Positions 14,632-25,071 of a stretch of DNA of 64,000 bases are shown here, in pieces. The notes below the pieces were generated by a model that worked only from the letters and a program-made list of their open reading frames with translations, made no database searches and was not told where the DNA came from. This DNA comes from Cladosporium sp. IMV 00045. Its lineage: Eukaryota; Ascomycota; Dothideomycetes; Cladosporiales; Cladosporiaceae. The stretch lies in assembly GCA_001931905.2 (NCBI GenBank), contig MSJI02000538.1:185376-249375 (forward strand), in the 5' to 3' direction. A program made the position numbers and the translations under genes. Numbering within the stretch: position 1 is the first letter of the stretch; every line of letters begins with the position of its first letter.

Positions 14632-15733
14632 TCACTTCGCGTGCAACAGCATCTCCTGGTAGATATCGTCTGGTACCTTTGCTGCCAGCTCCAGAGTCAG
14701 GTCCACAGTATGTTTCGCTCTCAAGGGCTTAAAGTCAGGCTTAGGACTTGACGTGTTCAGGAGCTGCTCCCTCGCGAGTACCAGTTGCGCTACGATACAT
14801 AGCAGATTGAGGTGCGGGCCGTATGCGAAGAGGAAGTCCCAGAGAATAAGCACTTCCGGGAGTGGCGGGGTGCAGGCGCACATAGTCAGCACGCTGGGAA
14901 AGGCATAGATCTCTGCCTTCATGCCTTTTGACAGGAGGTGGTTGGCCAGTTCCGGATCGAGGAGTTCAAGTAGTCTGTCAACGAGTGCGAGACCCTTGTG
15001 AACGCCGTCCATGCTCCCTCTCACGTATCCAGGGACTTCGTGTGTGATGAAACGATCGAAACCGCTGAAAGCCTCGGCCTCGCTCCGAGCAACGTACAGA
15101 AAGGGAGCTGCCATGACGTTCATGCCTTGGACGTAGAAAACACTGGTCGCGGCGGTGGATGTAGACGCTCCATCTCCAGCTTCCGATCCTTCGGTCCCGG
15201 CAAGAGAGCTCCTTCCGTGCCGTGTGCTGACGGACGGAGGTGAGTTGAAATTCCCATCGCCGTCTCGACCGTCAATGCTCCCAGGTACACCTAATGTTGG
15301 TGGAGACAACCAGCCATTGACGCGGGCCTCGTGGGCGTCTTGCAGCTTCCATGCTATTGCGTTGAGGACACGCGAGAGGGTGTTTTCGGTCACCCGGCGG
15401 CGGAAAAGAGGATCTGTGGTCAAGGTTCGGAAAGTGTCGTTGCGGATTTTGTCATATGCGGGTGATGCGCCTTGTCGGACGAGGTCGAGGTAGGTGTCGG
15501 TACTGAGGGGTGGTGCATTGAGAAGGATGAGCCATGTGTAGGCGCGCAAGTCGGACTGGGGGAGATGTATCAGTATTGATCGTCAAATGTAAGGGTATGG
15601 GAATATCACTAACCGTGCCATCGCTGTTTGCTGGGATGCCATCGTTCAGAACGATGCGCCGCAGCTCCTCCAAACCGCCTTGGACGTCGCCGTCTTGAGG
15701 GCCTCGTTGCAGAAAAAGGTCAAGGTGTGTCAT
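14632..15733 (-). CDS. BUB2: Bub2-type TBC GTPase-activating protein, copy 1
   Basis: Two minus-strand exons, 15614-15733 and 14632-15555, with a 58-bp intron (GTTAGT donor, CCCAG acceptor); 347 residues. Bub2 (fission yeast Cdc16) is the TBC-domain GAP subunit that with Bfa1 holds the Tem1/Spg1 GTPase inactive at the spindle pole, blocking mitotic exit or septation. The TBC dual fingers are visible: the arginine finger KIRNDTFR (Arg83) and the glutamine finger YVQG (Gln183). A Gly/Ser-rich insert of about 60 residues separates them, absent from yeast Bub2. ELRRIVLNDGIPANSDG matches the family N-terminus, supporting the ATG at 15733. The frame stays open upstream of that ATG, so a longer start cannot be excluded. 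Confidence 0.9.
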
Positions 15734-17519
15734 GACGGGCGGCCAGTGGGTGATTGCGCCCTATCATGCAACAAAGTGTGGCTGATATATGACTAGATCG
15801 ACTTTAATCTTGAAGTCGATCATGCTCTCACCGTCGCGTCCAGCGCGTTGTTGTCGACAAGCGGGGCCTGCAGTTGCGCTGGCCCAATCACGAGGCCTCA
15901 CCGATCGGGGGCGGTCACAAGTCTTACTGATACGCAGAATAAAGAGTACTGCAGCAGGATAGAAAACAATTGCACAGACCGGGCAATTTCCTCGACCTTT
16001 CTCCTCACTCTACAAATGTAGCCGACTACTCTAACTACTGCCCTTCACGTCTACAAACGTCTGCGTCTTGTTACTTTCTGACCGTGCTTGACACTCGTCA
16101 TAGTGCTTTCATGATCGGTGCCAGGGCCGACTGGTTTCGATGCTCCAAGTGGCATTTCGCAGCCGTACTCCTGAGGATGGCGCTGCGTTATCCATGGTCC
16201 TCCTCCTCGTCTGGATTCTTTCACCCGTTGAGAGTTGACGGTTGATGCGCGGCAGATACGTTGGCTGGCTCGCCATGGCGTTGCCAACGAGCCAATTCCA
16301 CCCTAATGCGACAAGTCGGTGATACCTGTCACGATCATGTAATTGAGTGGATTGGAATCGGCAGAATGCGGTCTTTTGCGACCCTCTCGTTCTTTGGATC
16401 TCCTGCTCTCTGGTGTGGAGGTAGTCACATATATCCGCGGACGATCTCGTCAGCTTGTGCAGAGGCTGTTTACGTGGAGTGATGATGTTTCCTCCGCGCT
16501 ACGGACGAAGGTGAGCTTTGCGCTGCGGTGCAATGGCCCAGTGGCCAGATCGCCTCGAGGCACGGCCAAACATGGAGATTATCAATCTTGTCACCGCCAG
16601 AGATAAGTGAGAAGAAGCCCTCACAACCCTCACACAAGTGATGATGCAGGTGCCAGTAGTCTCTGCCACGAGTTGTCTGGCTCGTCTGGGTGGCGCGCTG
16701 CAAAGTTTTGGCAGCAGAAAGGCCGCGCGCAGACCCTGAGCCCAGCGGCTCTTTTGGGAAAAGTCCAAAATCACGAGCGATGTCGTGATTCTGAAATACC
16801 CACTTCAACCTTCTGGCTCCTAACCCGCAGATCCACTGCCGAACGTAATCCCTTGGCCCTATTGCAATGACCTCCCAGCGATGGCGCCTTTTCTGTCTTC
16901 GATGTCGCAACCGCTCTCTGCTGCCAACCTCAAGTCATCCCCTTCGCCAGGCTTGTCGTATCTTCGACGCGGCGCACCCATCTCGACCAACCACACCGCG
17001 CCCTGACGACCCTATTGTGGCATCCTGCCTCACCTCTACCACCACCACCACCACCATCTGCAGAGTCTCACACCTGCAGATCGCCTGATCATTGGAGGAC
17101 CCGGCGATCTACTGATCATCGCCAACGAACCGTCGGAGGTTCATTGTGAGGTGCTGAAAAACGCCCTCCCGTCCCATCTATCTCTTCGCGTGGCATTAAT
17201 CGCGTGCTCAGCGCCACAAGGCAGTGAGCCGTTGTGCTTTTTCTCGCGTGCTATCGCGTGAGCGGTCATTAGCCCCCGTGAAAAGTGGTGTAATTGGCCA
17301 TCAAGCATTGAAGGCTTGCATCTCTGCAAGACCTAGGCGAAGAAGCATCTTCTTCCGCTGTTCCAGAGCAATCTTAGCTGAACTTGGCGTATTACCTATC
17401 AAGCCTCCGGTCAAGCATCCACTTGCCACGTCCTCGCAGCCACAAGTCTTATATCTTAAGGCTCGCGTGCTCGATTCGTCGGACAGGCTCTGCCCAGCTT
17501 TGCCACGACAACCTTCAGC
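15734..17519. other. Divergent upstream region BUB2 / sulfate permease
   Basis: A 1.8-kb region between divergent genes. Several short frames occur; only one (16867-17088) is kept in both copies. A conserved splice-like stretch lies just upstream of BUB2 (about 15760-15860). ACC-repeat sequence occurs at about 17036-17060. The same region in copy 2 is 30110-31935. Confidence 0.5.
16867..17088 (+). CDS. Candidate short ORF upstream of sulfate permease (73 aa)
   Basis: A 73-codon frame starting MTSQRWRLFCLRCRNRS and ending CRVSHLQIA. Copy 2 has a 74-codon counterpart at 31276-31500 with the same start and stop. The first 180 bp differ at only about three positions, and the indel is a multiple of three, though it falls in an ACC triplet repeat where that is expected. 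It may be a uORF or leader of the downstream permease, a small protein, or chance. No homology recognised. Confidence 0.2.
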   Translation: MTSQRWRLFCLRCRNRSLLPTSSHPLRQACRIFDAAHPSRPTTPRPDDPIVASCLTSTTTTTTICRVSHLQIA

Positions 17520-20209
17520 ATGAGCGCGCAGGATACCAGGACCAAGGTTGGCCACGGCCTCGCGAAGGTCCTCGGCATCAAGCTTGATTACCGCGACGAG
17601 ACCGGCGGCAACGGGCTCTCGCGCGGCGAGTCCGTCTTCTCTGTCACGAGCGCTGACCCATACGAGGAAGATGAACCCTCCACCCTTGAATGGATGAAGG
17701 GCATCTGGCCAAGTAAACACGACGCTTGGGAATACACTCGCAGCTTGTTTCCCTTCACCAGATGGATTACTCGCTACAATTTGCAGTGGTTATATGGCGA
17801 TCTTGTTGCCGGTGAGTAGCCCAATGGCTCTTGAGTATCCTTGCAATGCTGACTGTTACTAGGCATCACCATTGGTGCGGTTGTTGTACCGCAAGGTATG
17901 GCTTACGCCAACCTTGCTAATGTTCCGCCGCAATTTGGTCTCTATTCGTCATTCATGGGTGTTCTGATCTATTGGTTTTTTGCAACCTCGAAAGACATTA
18001 CTATCGGCGTAAGTCTTGCGCCCGTGGATTTGAACTTCTAGAACTTTGCTAACATTCCTTTCAGCCGGTTGCGGTCATGTCTACTGTCGTTGGAAATGTT
18101 GTCATCACTGCCCAGGAGGTCAAACCAGATATCGCCCCCGAAGACATTGGCATTGCACTGGCAGTCATCGTGGGCGGAGTCGTCTGCGGATTGGGACTTC
18201 TTCGCATGGGTTGGCTTGTAGAGCTGATTTCTCTGCCTGCTATTTCGGCTTTCATGACTGGCTCTTCGATCAATATCGCAGCTGGTCAGGTCAAAAACTT
18301 GATGGGCCTCACACTTACGAACGGCGTGAGCACAAGAGACGCGACCTACTTGGTCATCATCAACTCATTGGGTGGACTCCCATCATCTGATCTCAACGCT
18401 GCCATGGGAGTGACTGCTCTGGCGATGCTCTACATCATTCGCAGCATCTTCAACTATCTCGCGAGGAAGCAGCCTCACCGCAGAAAGCTCTGGTTCTTCT
18501 GCAACACACTGCGTACTGTCTTTGTCATCTTGCTCTACACCCTGATCAGCTATCTGGTTCACCGCAATCTGCCAGACCGGAGCAATGAGACCGCTGAAAA
18601 TCTGACAAAATTCAGTGTTCTTGGACACGTTCCTCGTGGCTTTACTCACGCTGCTGTGCCCAACATGAACCGGGAGATCATCGATCTGTTCGTGAACGAG
18701 ATTCCAGTGTCTGTCATCGTTCTGCTGATTGAGCATATCTCAATCGCCAAGTCTTTCGGCCGCGTCAACAACTACTCGATCAACCCATCCCAGGAGCTTG
18801 TCGCTATCGGCGTGACCAACCTGTTGGGCCCCTTCCTCGGCGCCTACCCTGCGACTGGCTCATTCTCTCGTACAGCTATCAAGTCGAAAGCTGGCGTACG
18901 GACCCCATTGGCTGGTGTCATCACAGCAGTTGTCGTTCTACTCGCCATTTACGCGCTCCCTGTGGTGTTCTTCTACATCCCTAACGCCTCGCTCTCTGCT
19001 GTCATTATTCACGCAGTGCTGGATCTGATCACACCTCCGAACGTCGTTTACCAATTCTGGAAGATCGCGCCTATTGACGCCCTCATCTTCTTCGCCGGTG
19101 TCATCGTCACGATCTTCACCAGCATTGAAATCGGCATCTACACGACGATTTCATGCTCATTTGCCGTTGTCTTTTTCCGCATGTTCAAGGCACAAGGCCG
19201 TTTCCTCGGTCGTGTCCAGATCCACTCCGTCGTCGGCGATCACGTCTTGGACGAGACGACCACCAGGACGCCACGCAAGCCTGACAACGATCCTGACCGC
19301 TCGGTCCGCAACGTCTACCTCCCCATCTCCCATGACGATGGTTCCAACCCAACCCTGAGCGTGGAACACCCATACCCTGGTGTCTTCATTTACCGCTTTT
19401 CGGAAGGCTACTACTATCCCAACGCCAACCACTACTTGGATTACATGGTTGACCAGATCTTCCACGAGACTAGACGCACTGATCCCCATACTTATGGTAA
19501 GATCGGTGACCGTCCCTGGAACGATCCTGGCCCAAGGCGTGGAGACTTGGCTCCCAGCGACCTTCACAAGCCGACCTTGAGAGCTATCATCCTGGACTTT
19601 TCATCCGTTAACAACGTTGATGTAACGTCCATGCAGCATCTCATTGATGTTCGCAACCAACTCGACCGCCACGCTGCACCGGACACCGTTCAATGGCATT
19701 TCGCCTCCATTAACAACCGCTGGACAAAGCGTGCTCTGGTAAACGCCGGCTTCGGCTACCCCACGCCTCACAACGATGGAGGTTTCCAGCGCTGGAAGCC
19801 TGTTTTCTCCGTCGCCGATATGGGTGGTGCATCCTCCGCCGCAGCAGACGCACAAACAGAACTGAACAAGCGTCAATTCGGCCACGATGCACACAGCCAT
19901 GCCGAAGAGGGTCGCGCTGTCTCCGCAAGACATTTCCCCGACATTCAGCCCGCAGACGTAAGCGGTGGCGACGACTTCGAAGCCGAGATCGTCAAGTCTT
20001 CCGCGTACAGTGCGAATGCGCCGAGGAATATCACCCTCGTCGCTGGCCTGAACAGACCCTTCTTCCATCTCGATCTCACGAGTGCCGTCGAGAGTGCGGT
20101 CAAGAACATTGAAGTCCTTGCCCCTTCTCAGAACAAGGATGACAACAGCTCTGAGGAGCAGATCGGCGACGCGACCGACAAGGCTGGCGACAAGCCTGCT
20201 GCGTCTTGA
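17520..20209 (+). CDS. SulP-family sulfate permease with STAS domain, copy 1
   Basis: Three exons, 17520-17811, 17863-18008 and 18065-20209, with introns of 51 and 56 bp; 860 residues, the usual size of fungal sulfate permeases (yeast Sul1/Sul2, Neurospora Cys-14). The SulP signature [20 protein letters not shown] sits at about residues 108-127 and is followed by about a dozen hydrophobic helices to near residue 500. The cytosolic C-terminus holds a STAS domain with [20 protein letters not shown] around residue 655. It should import sulfate at the plasma membrane by proton symport; the exact anion is inferred from family. The last 100 residues are hydrophilic and vary most between copies. A conserved hairpin follows in the 3' region. 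Confidence 0.93.
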
Positions 20210-21041
20210 TGCTGATGGCGAGGCCTTTCCATTCCTCTACTTCTTTCACAATTTTCTTTGAGCGACATTACAAAAAGCGTCTTTTGGCATTTTTCTCTGC
20301 AGCGGGATGATATATGAAGAGGACAGTTCCCTCCCGCTGGATTTTGATTTTACATTGGGAATTGAGGGAGCTGTTGGCATTTACGGGATAAACGCATAGC
20401 ATTTCCAAACATCTGCGTACAGACCTTGGGATTTTCGAGAAGATATTCCAATGAATAATAACGCCTTGCACATCTTGTCAACGCCCTTTCTTTGAAGCCA
20501 ACGATGACTCAAGCGTTCTTGGTGATGACTTCCAAATACCTTCATTTTCTTGAGATCATCAGCCCTCTCCAGCAGATTTTGCCTTCCACGCTACGCATCT
20601 CTGAAGCTTCAGGAGTGAGCCCCGGAAACACAAGGCACGCATGTGTATCTCGGTAGGAGGTACCGATTCGTGGAGACAAGGCATATTTGCCGCTATGTTT
20701 CAGGACCTCGCCAGGTCGCTTACAGGAGGTGAGGGGCGCGGCGTGCTGACTTCTGGAAAAATGATCGTGTTCCTTCCCTTAACACTCCTGCCATATTCTC
20801 AGCAGTATCACTACAAGGCTGTCCGAGGCTGAACCAGCTCGTTACACAAGTCCTTGCGAGCTCTCAGCTAGGCCGAGCGGGCTTACTACCTACCTACCTT
20901 TAGACTATACCAATACCACAGCTTTGAACTCGATCACCCACCACCCTTCACAACTCACACCCTCAATCCAACAGCATCCCTACCTTCCCCTCGAATTATC
21001 CTACCACAGCATCACTCACTCCCACACCCATTAAATAAACC
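20210..21041. other. Intergenic: sulfate permease 3' region and promoter of 112-aa gene
   Basis: Noncoding. The first 200 bp are well conserved with copy 2 and include the hairpin listed separately. CTACCTACC repeats occur at about 20885-20900. The last 100 bp are C/A-rich leader-type sequence. Confidence 0.5.
20300..20339 (+). other. Conserved hairpin downstream of sulfate permease, copy 1
   Basis: CAGCGGGA (20300-20307) and TCCCGCTG (20332-20339) can pair in an 8-bp stem with a 24-nt loop, about 90 bp after the stop codon. The 130 bp around it are nearly identical in copy 2 (34714-34753), unlike the rest of the intergenic DNA. In copy 2 the first base pair becomes U-G. It may be a 3' UTR regulatory structure. 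Confidence 0.35.
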
Positions 21042-21447
21042 ATGTCATCACCCACAACCGACGAAGTCGTCTCACCCATCGCCACCGAGCGTCCACAACT
21101 CATCATTTCCGCTGCCAGCATCAACCCCGAACCCGTGGAATTGGACTCCGTGCCCGCGTCGCCGGCGAAAGTGCGCGCGCGGCGGGCGTCGCGGGACGAG
21201 TTGCTCGCGGAGCTGGGGGGTGAGGAGAAGGAGGTAGGTTTGCTTGGGACTTGTTGGGAGGTGATGATGTGGCTGATGCTGACGGAGATGGGTTTGTTAG
21301 AAGCGCGCGCAGCTCATGTCGCAGAGGAAAAGCGATCCGGCGGTTTTGGTTGATATACCCCAGACGCCGGGGGCGGAGGAGTTGGAGAAGAGTGAGGAGG
21401 TGTTGAGTGGGCAGGGGGTGGAGACTGAGAATGGGTATAAGAAGTGA
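21042..21447 (+). CDS. Conserved small protein of unknown function (112 aa), copy 1
   Basis: Two exons, 21042-21233 and 21301-21447, with a 67-bp intron; 112 residues. The model is supported by copy 2 (35447-35856), where splice sites, frame and stop are kept although intron length differs (77 bp). The protein is hydrophilic and probably disordered with a central charged helix: RASRDELLAELGGEEKEKRA, then SQRKSDPAVLVDIPQTPGAE, and a Lys-Lys C-terminus. No signal peptide or membrane segment. I do not recognise the family. It lies just upstream of, and in the same direction as, the large disordered protein gene. Confidence 0.65.
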
Positions 21448-21822
21448 TGGGAGGGTTCCTATCTCTCATCCATGCCGTTGCCGGGCTGGCACAAAGGCAG
21501 CGACATGGGTGAGGAATGCGCGCTGTGACATGTGTTACATGTCTCTGCTTGGACCACGATTTTACGACTGAAGTGTATGAGACTTTCGATTCTTTTTTGA
21601 ATATTGACATTCTAGACTCACCCTTATTTTTTCCACTTACTTGGCCGGATATGGCAGACTACGACCAAGCTCAGTCTTTGTCTTTGTATGCCTTCATTGT
21701 TCCCCATCAACCTCTCGACATGCTGGAATCCATCGAGACACCTCTTCTTTGTCTTCAAACGCTCAACACCTTCCACGTCATGTCTCCGCCACTCTGTCCA
21801 GTCTCTGTAACTACAGGCAATC
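21448..21822. other. Short intergenic / 5' leader region
   Basis: Contains a 69-codon frame starting MADYDQAQ whose counterpart in copy 2 has several replacements and a different stop, so it is probably not coding. Likely the leader of the next gene. Confidence 0.5.
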
Positions 21823-24536
21823 ATGTTTATCGATTCAAGACCCGTTACCGGCTACGGTGAGACGGCAGGATGGGCGATACCACAGGAGCCAGCTCCAACC
21901 GGAACATTCCTACAAAGACCTCCTCTACGATCAGCCAATTCGTCAGCTTCGTCATTGACTGGCATGGAACAAACGATCCCGCCTACTCTCAAACGACCTC
22001 CTTTCACCACTACCGGTAACTCCAAATCGTCCCTCGCAGGGCTTGAACAGACCGTCCCTCCATTCCAGGAATTCATGAGACGCACACCGCCAGTGGAAGA
22101 CACAAAGCCTCTACCGCCAACACCTCTACGCACCCGCAGCGGACGGAGTACATCGTACGGCGGCCAACCTTCCCTTTCTTCGCGAGAAGCATCGCCTTCA
22201 GCGCCCAGGAGATCTTCCAGCATATACAGCCGAACAGTGAGCCAATGGCTTCCGGAATCGCCGGTTTGGTCCGCCTCAGATCTGGCGGATAACCCGATGC
22301 CGCCTCTGTCGCAGGAGCTTTTGAGGCCTATAGCTTATAGTGCGAGTTCGCCGGAGCTTGTCGATAAAGATGTTGCGGAGCCCACGCTGTTGCAGCCGAG
22401 GACGTATCAGCCTTTGCTTACAACGCCTTCTCCGACGATTAGTAGACGGACAACGCCGTCGCCGCCTCCCCCTCGACCACCCGAGAGCCAGAGAGAAACC
22501 CGATCTTCAATCCTCCTGCCAATCGCCGTCGAGACGCTCTCAATACCAAAGAGCCATCTCCGCACAGTCTCGCTCGAAAAAGCAAAAGCCGCTCTAGAGG
22601 CCCCAGGAGCGGAGCATCTGCTTCCGGAGGAGATGCGTGCTAAGCACAAAAGCCCACCCATTCAGAAGTCACGCTCAGAGGAACCTCTCGTGAAAGAGCC
22701 GATCGTCAGAGAGACGCTGCAAATGTTCGGCAGGGGGCTCGACTCCCCTCCACCGCTGCCTGCTGTGCCGACGATGACTTTGGTAGATGCTGAAGGTCGC
22801 GATCGTGTGGTTGGGGCTTCGAGGGGGAGTGTTGCGCCTTTGCCGACGTTTAATTTTCCGCAGGAAGTTGTTCGCAGTCCGGTTGTTGATGCGTTTCCTG
22901 TGGGGAGGGATCCGCCGAGGACGATGCTTAGTTTGGCTGATCAGAGTGCGCAGGGCTTGAATGGGGGCTTGATGCGGTTTGATAATTCGAACTATGAACG
23001 GGGTAGGGTCATGCAGCGCGGTCCGCGGAACTCGAACTATGGCGACTATTATCAGACAAACAGCCAGGGCAGAGATCTCAGCTCATCTACGAGAGGACAC
23101 GAGAATGCCGAAGCCATGGCACTGGAGTATCACAGCATGTTGGCTGAGAGATATCGACAAGCCTCCGCCTCTCCAGCATCACAAAGCACCACGTCCGATG
23201 CTGCTGTGGGAGAGCATATGAGAATGGTCCCGCAGCCTCTGTTTCACAGCAAGCCGCCTGCCATGCACACAGGGGAGATCAGCGGTCGCTTCGATAGCGC
23301 TACTGGATCTGCATCGTCTCTTCAACGCAGTGAAAGTAACTTCTCCATGCAATCTGGAAGATCGTTCCCAGATCGATTCGCTTCAACGCCGCCAAATTTG
23401 TCGATATCGACGGACCGACGACGGAGGAGCAGCATAGGCACGATACCTATATCGCCACCATTCCAGTACAGCATGTCGCCTAGATTACCCATGCCGCCCG
23501 TCCCACAGCCTCGAATAATACCCAAACACCGGCGAAATAGCAACGACAACAGAGTTTCCGCGTACTGGCACATTCCCACCAAAGGAGGCAGCAGTAACGA
23601 ACTGCTCTTCCGGCGCAGCAAGGACCAAAAGCCATCATTCGCAAACACAGGATCTCCCATGAGTCCCGGCGTTTCCTTGCCGGCACCAGACATCATCTCC
23701 CAAAGCCTACGCACTCCCGAAGCCACACCAGGCCACTCACCCTTAGCTTCAAGTCCCAAGCCCCCAGACACCACGCCACCCCATCATCTTCCAGCCCCAA
23801 ACCGCAAAGATTCAAAGAACAGACAGCCAAACAAGCAATCTTCTCCCGCATCACCAAAGGCGCAGCCAAATACGCCGAACAACTCACCCGACCCGCCGGC
23901 CACGACCCTCCCCCGGCTTTCAGGAATCCTCACTACGAGCCTATCACTCTGCAAACGATCCAGAACCTCACGACTCCCTCAGTTCGTGAAGAAAGTCCCC
24001 ACCTCCTGAATACCCCTCCCTCTCCGCCGCCCAAACGCCGTCCAGCGCACGCTTCCAAGCCGAGTCTAGGCTGGTCGCACGCGGCAAAACAGGCTTTCGA
24101 CATTTCCAACGGCCACCAGCAGCAAGACGAGCAGCAAGACGAGCAGCAAGACCAGCAGCAGGAAAACCAGCCCTCGCAGACGTCTCATTATACGCACATC
24201 GTGACTCCAGCACGTCCACTAGACGAGCGAGGCACGGCGCTCGAAGAGGGCGAGGAAGGCCGCGGGAGGAGGGGCAGTTTGTTCGCTACGCTGAGAGATT
24301 TTAGACGTGAGGTTAAGGCTGAGAAAAGAAGGGAGGAGATCAAGAAGAGTATTAGGGTCGTGGGCGTGCCGGAGAATGATGGTGGTGCTGCTGGTGTCGT
24401 TGGCGATGGTAATGCGGCGGGATCGAGTGGTGTTAGGGGGAGGAGTGCGGAAGGAAAGAGGGTTGAGGAGAGGCCGTCGCTTATGGGGTGGAATAGAAGG
24501 ATGAGTTGGATGGGTGGGGTGGGTGGACTTATGTGA
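21823..24536 (+). CDS. Large disordered Ser/Pro-rich protein, copy 1, frameshifted
   Basis: The frame from ATG 21823 stops at 24009 (728 codons), but the matching gene in copy 2 continues for 897 codons. Between about 23755 and 23795, in a C-rich stretch, copy 1 is one base shorter (39 against 40 bases), shifting the frame. Downstream, the original protein resumes in the other frame without stops to TGA at 24534-24536. The full protein is low-complexity, rich in Ser, Pro and Arg, with many RRSS and SP sites, no membrane segment, and a conserved basic C-terminus (GSLFATLRDFRREVKAEKRR). Function unknown. The break may be a base-call error or a real null allele. A Gln-Gln-Asp-Glu repeat is two units longer than in copy 2. 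Confidence 0.7.
24120..24155 (+). repeat. 12-bp tandem repeat (CAGCAAGACGAG) in coding sequence
   Basis: Three near-perfect units of CAGCAAGACGAG code for a QQDE run in copy 1. Copy 2 at about 38524-38545 has one unit, a 24-bp in-frame difference. This is a length polymorphism in a disordered part of the protein. Confidence 0.8.
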
Positions 24537-25071
24537 TGGTGCTTGTAGGTTGAAGGTCGTTGTTTAGTTGACTTGGGCGATGTTTGTTCAGCGCGTCTGT
24601 TTGGTTATCAGCGGTGGTCGATGACTTTTTCATGTTTACGGCTCTTGAGTGACTTCCATCATATCTAGGCACTTAGTAGCGTTGATTCCTCATGCATATA
24701 TTGTACATGAGTGTCAGTAGAACAGTACGGCTAGAAGGTCAGAACGAGCCTTTCGTCAACCAAGTCTCTTCATTCACTTTAACGTGCAGATTAATTCATA
24801 AATATCGATTAAAAACAATCTTCCAGGTGATATTGTTAAGTCAACCCAACAACAGACACAAAGCTTGTTCAGCCTTGGCTATCAAGCAATCCATGTGCCT
24901 CCGAAGTTAACTTTCTCGCTACCTTATCAAATGCAACGTCGCGGGCGCCTTTCCCAGCACGCCATCGGCGTGCACAAGACCCACTTCTCCCACTTCGCTA
25001 TATTGCCACGTCTTGGGCGTCTCTCCAATGTACACCGCAGTGAGAAACATCACAATACTCCGAGCGCCACG
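24537..25071. other. Intergenic: upstream of amino-acid permease
   Basis: AT-richer than the genes. The permease frame is open upstream of its start in copy 1, but indels break that extension in copy 2, so the region is treated as promoter and leader. Confidence 0.55.

Noticed and set aside
15734..15990. Extra upstream exons of BUB2, with splice-like GTGAGA...GATAG boundaries conserved in both copies
   Set aside because: The frame is open upstream but reaches no ATG, and the family N-terminus is already accounted for by the ATG at 15733. Could be 5' UTR introns.
21651..21860. 69-codon frame upstream of the disordered protein gene
   Set aside because: The counterpart in copy 2 has many replacements and an earlier stop, the pattern of noncoding leader DNA.
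24865..25071. N-terminal extension of the amino-acid permease
   Set aside because: In frame in copy 1 but broken by indels in copy 2; fungal permeases of this type start near MSNGE.
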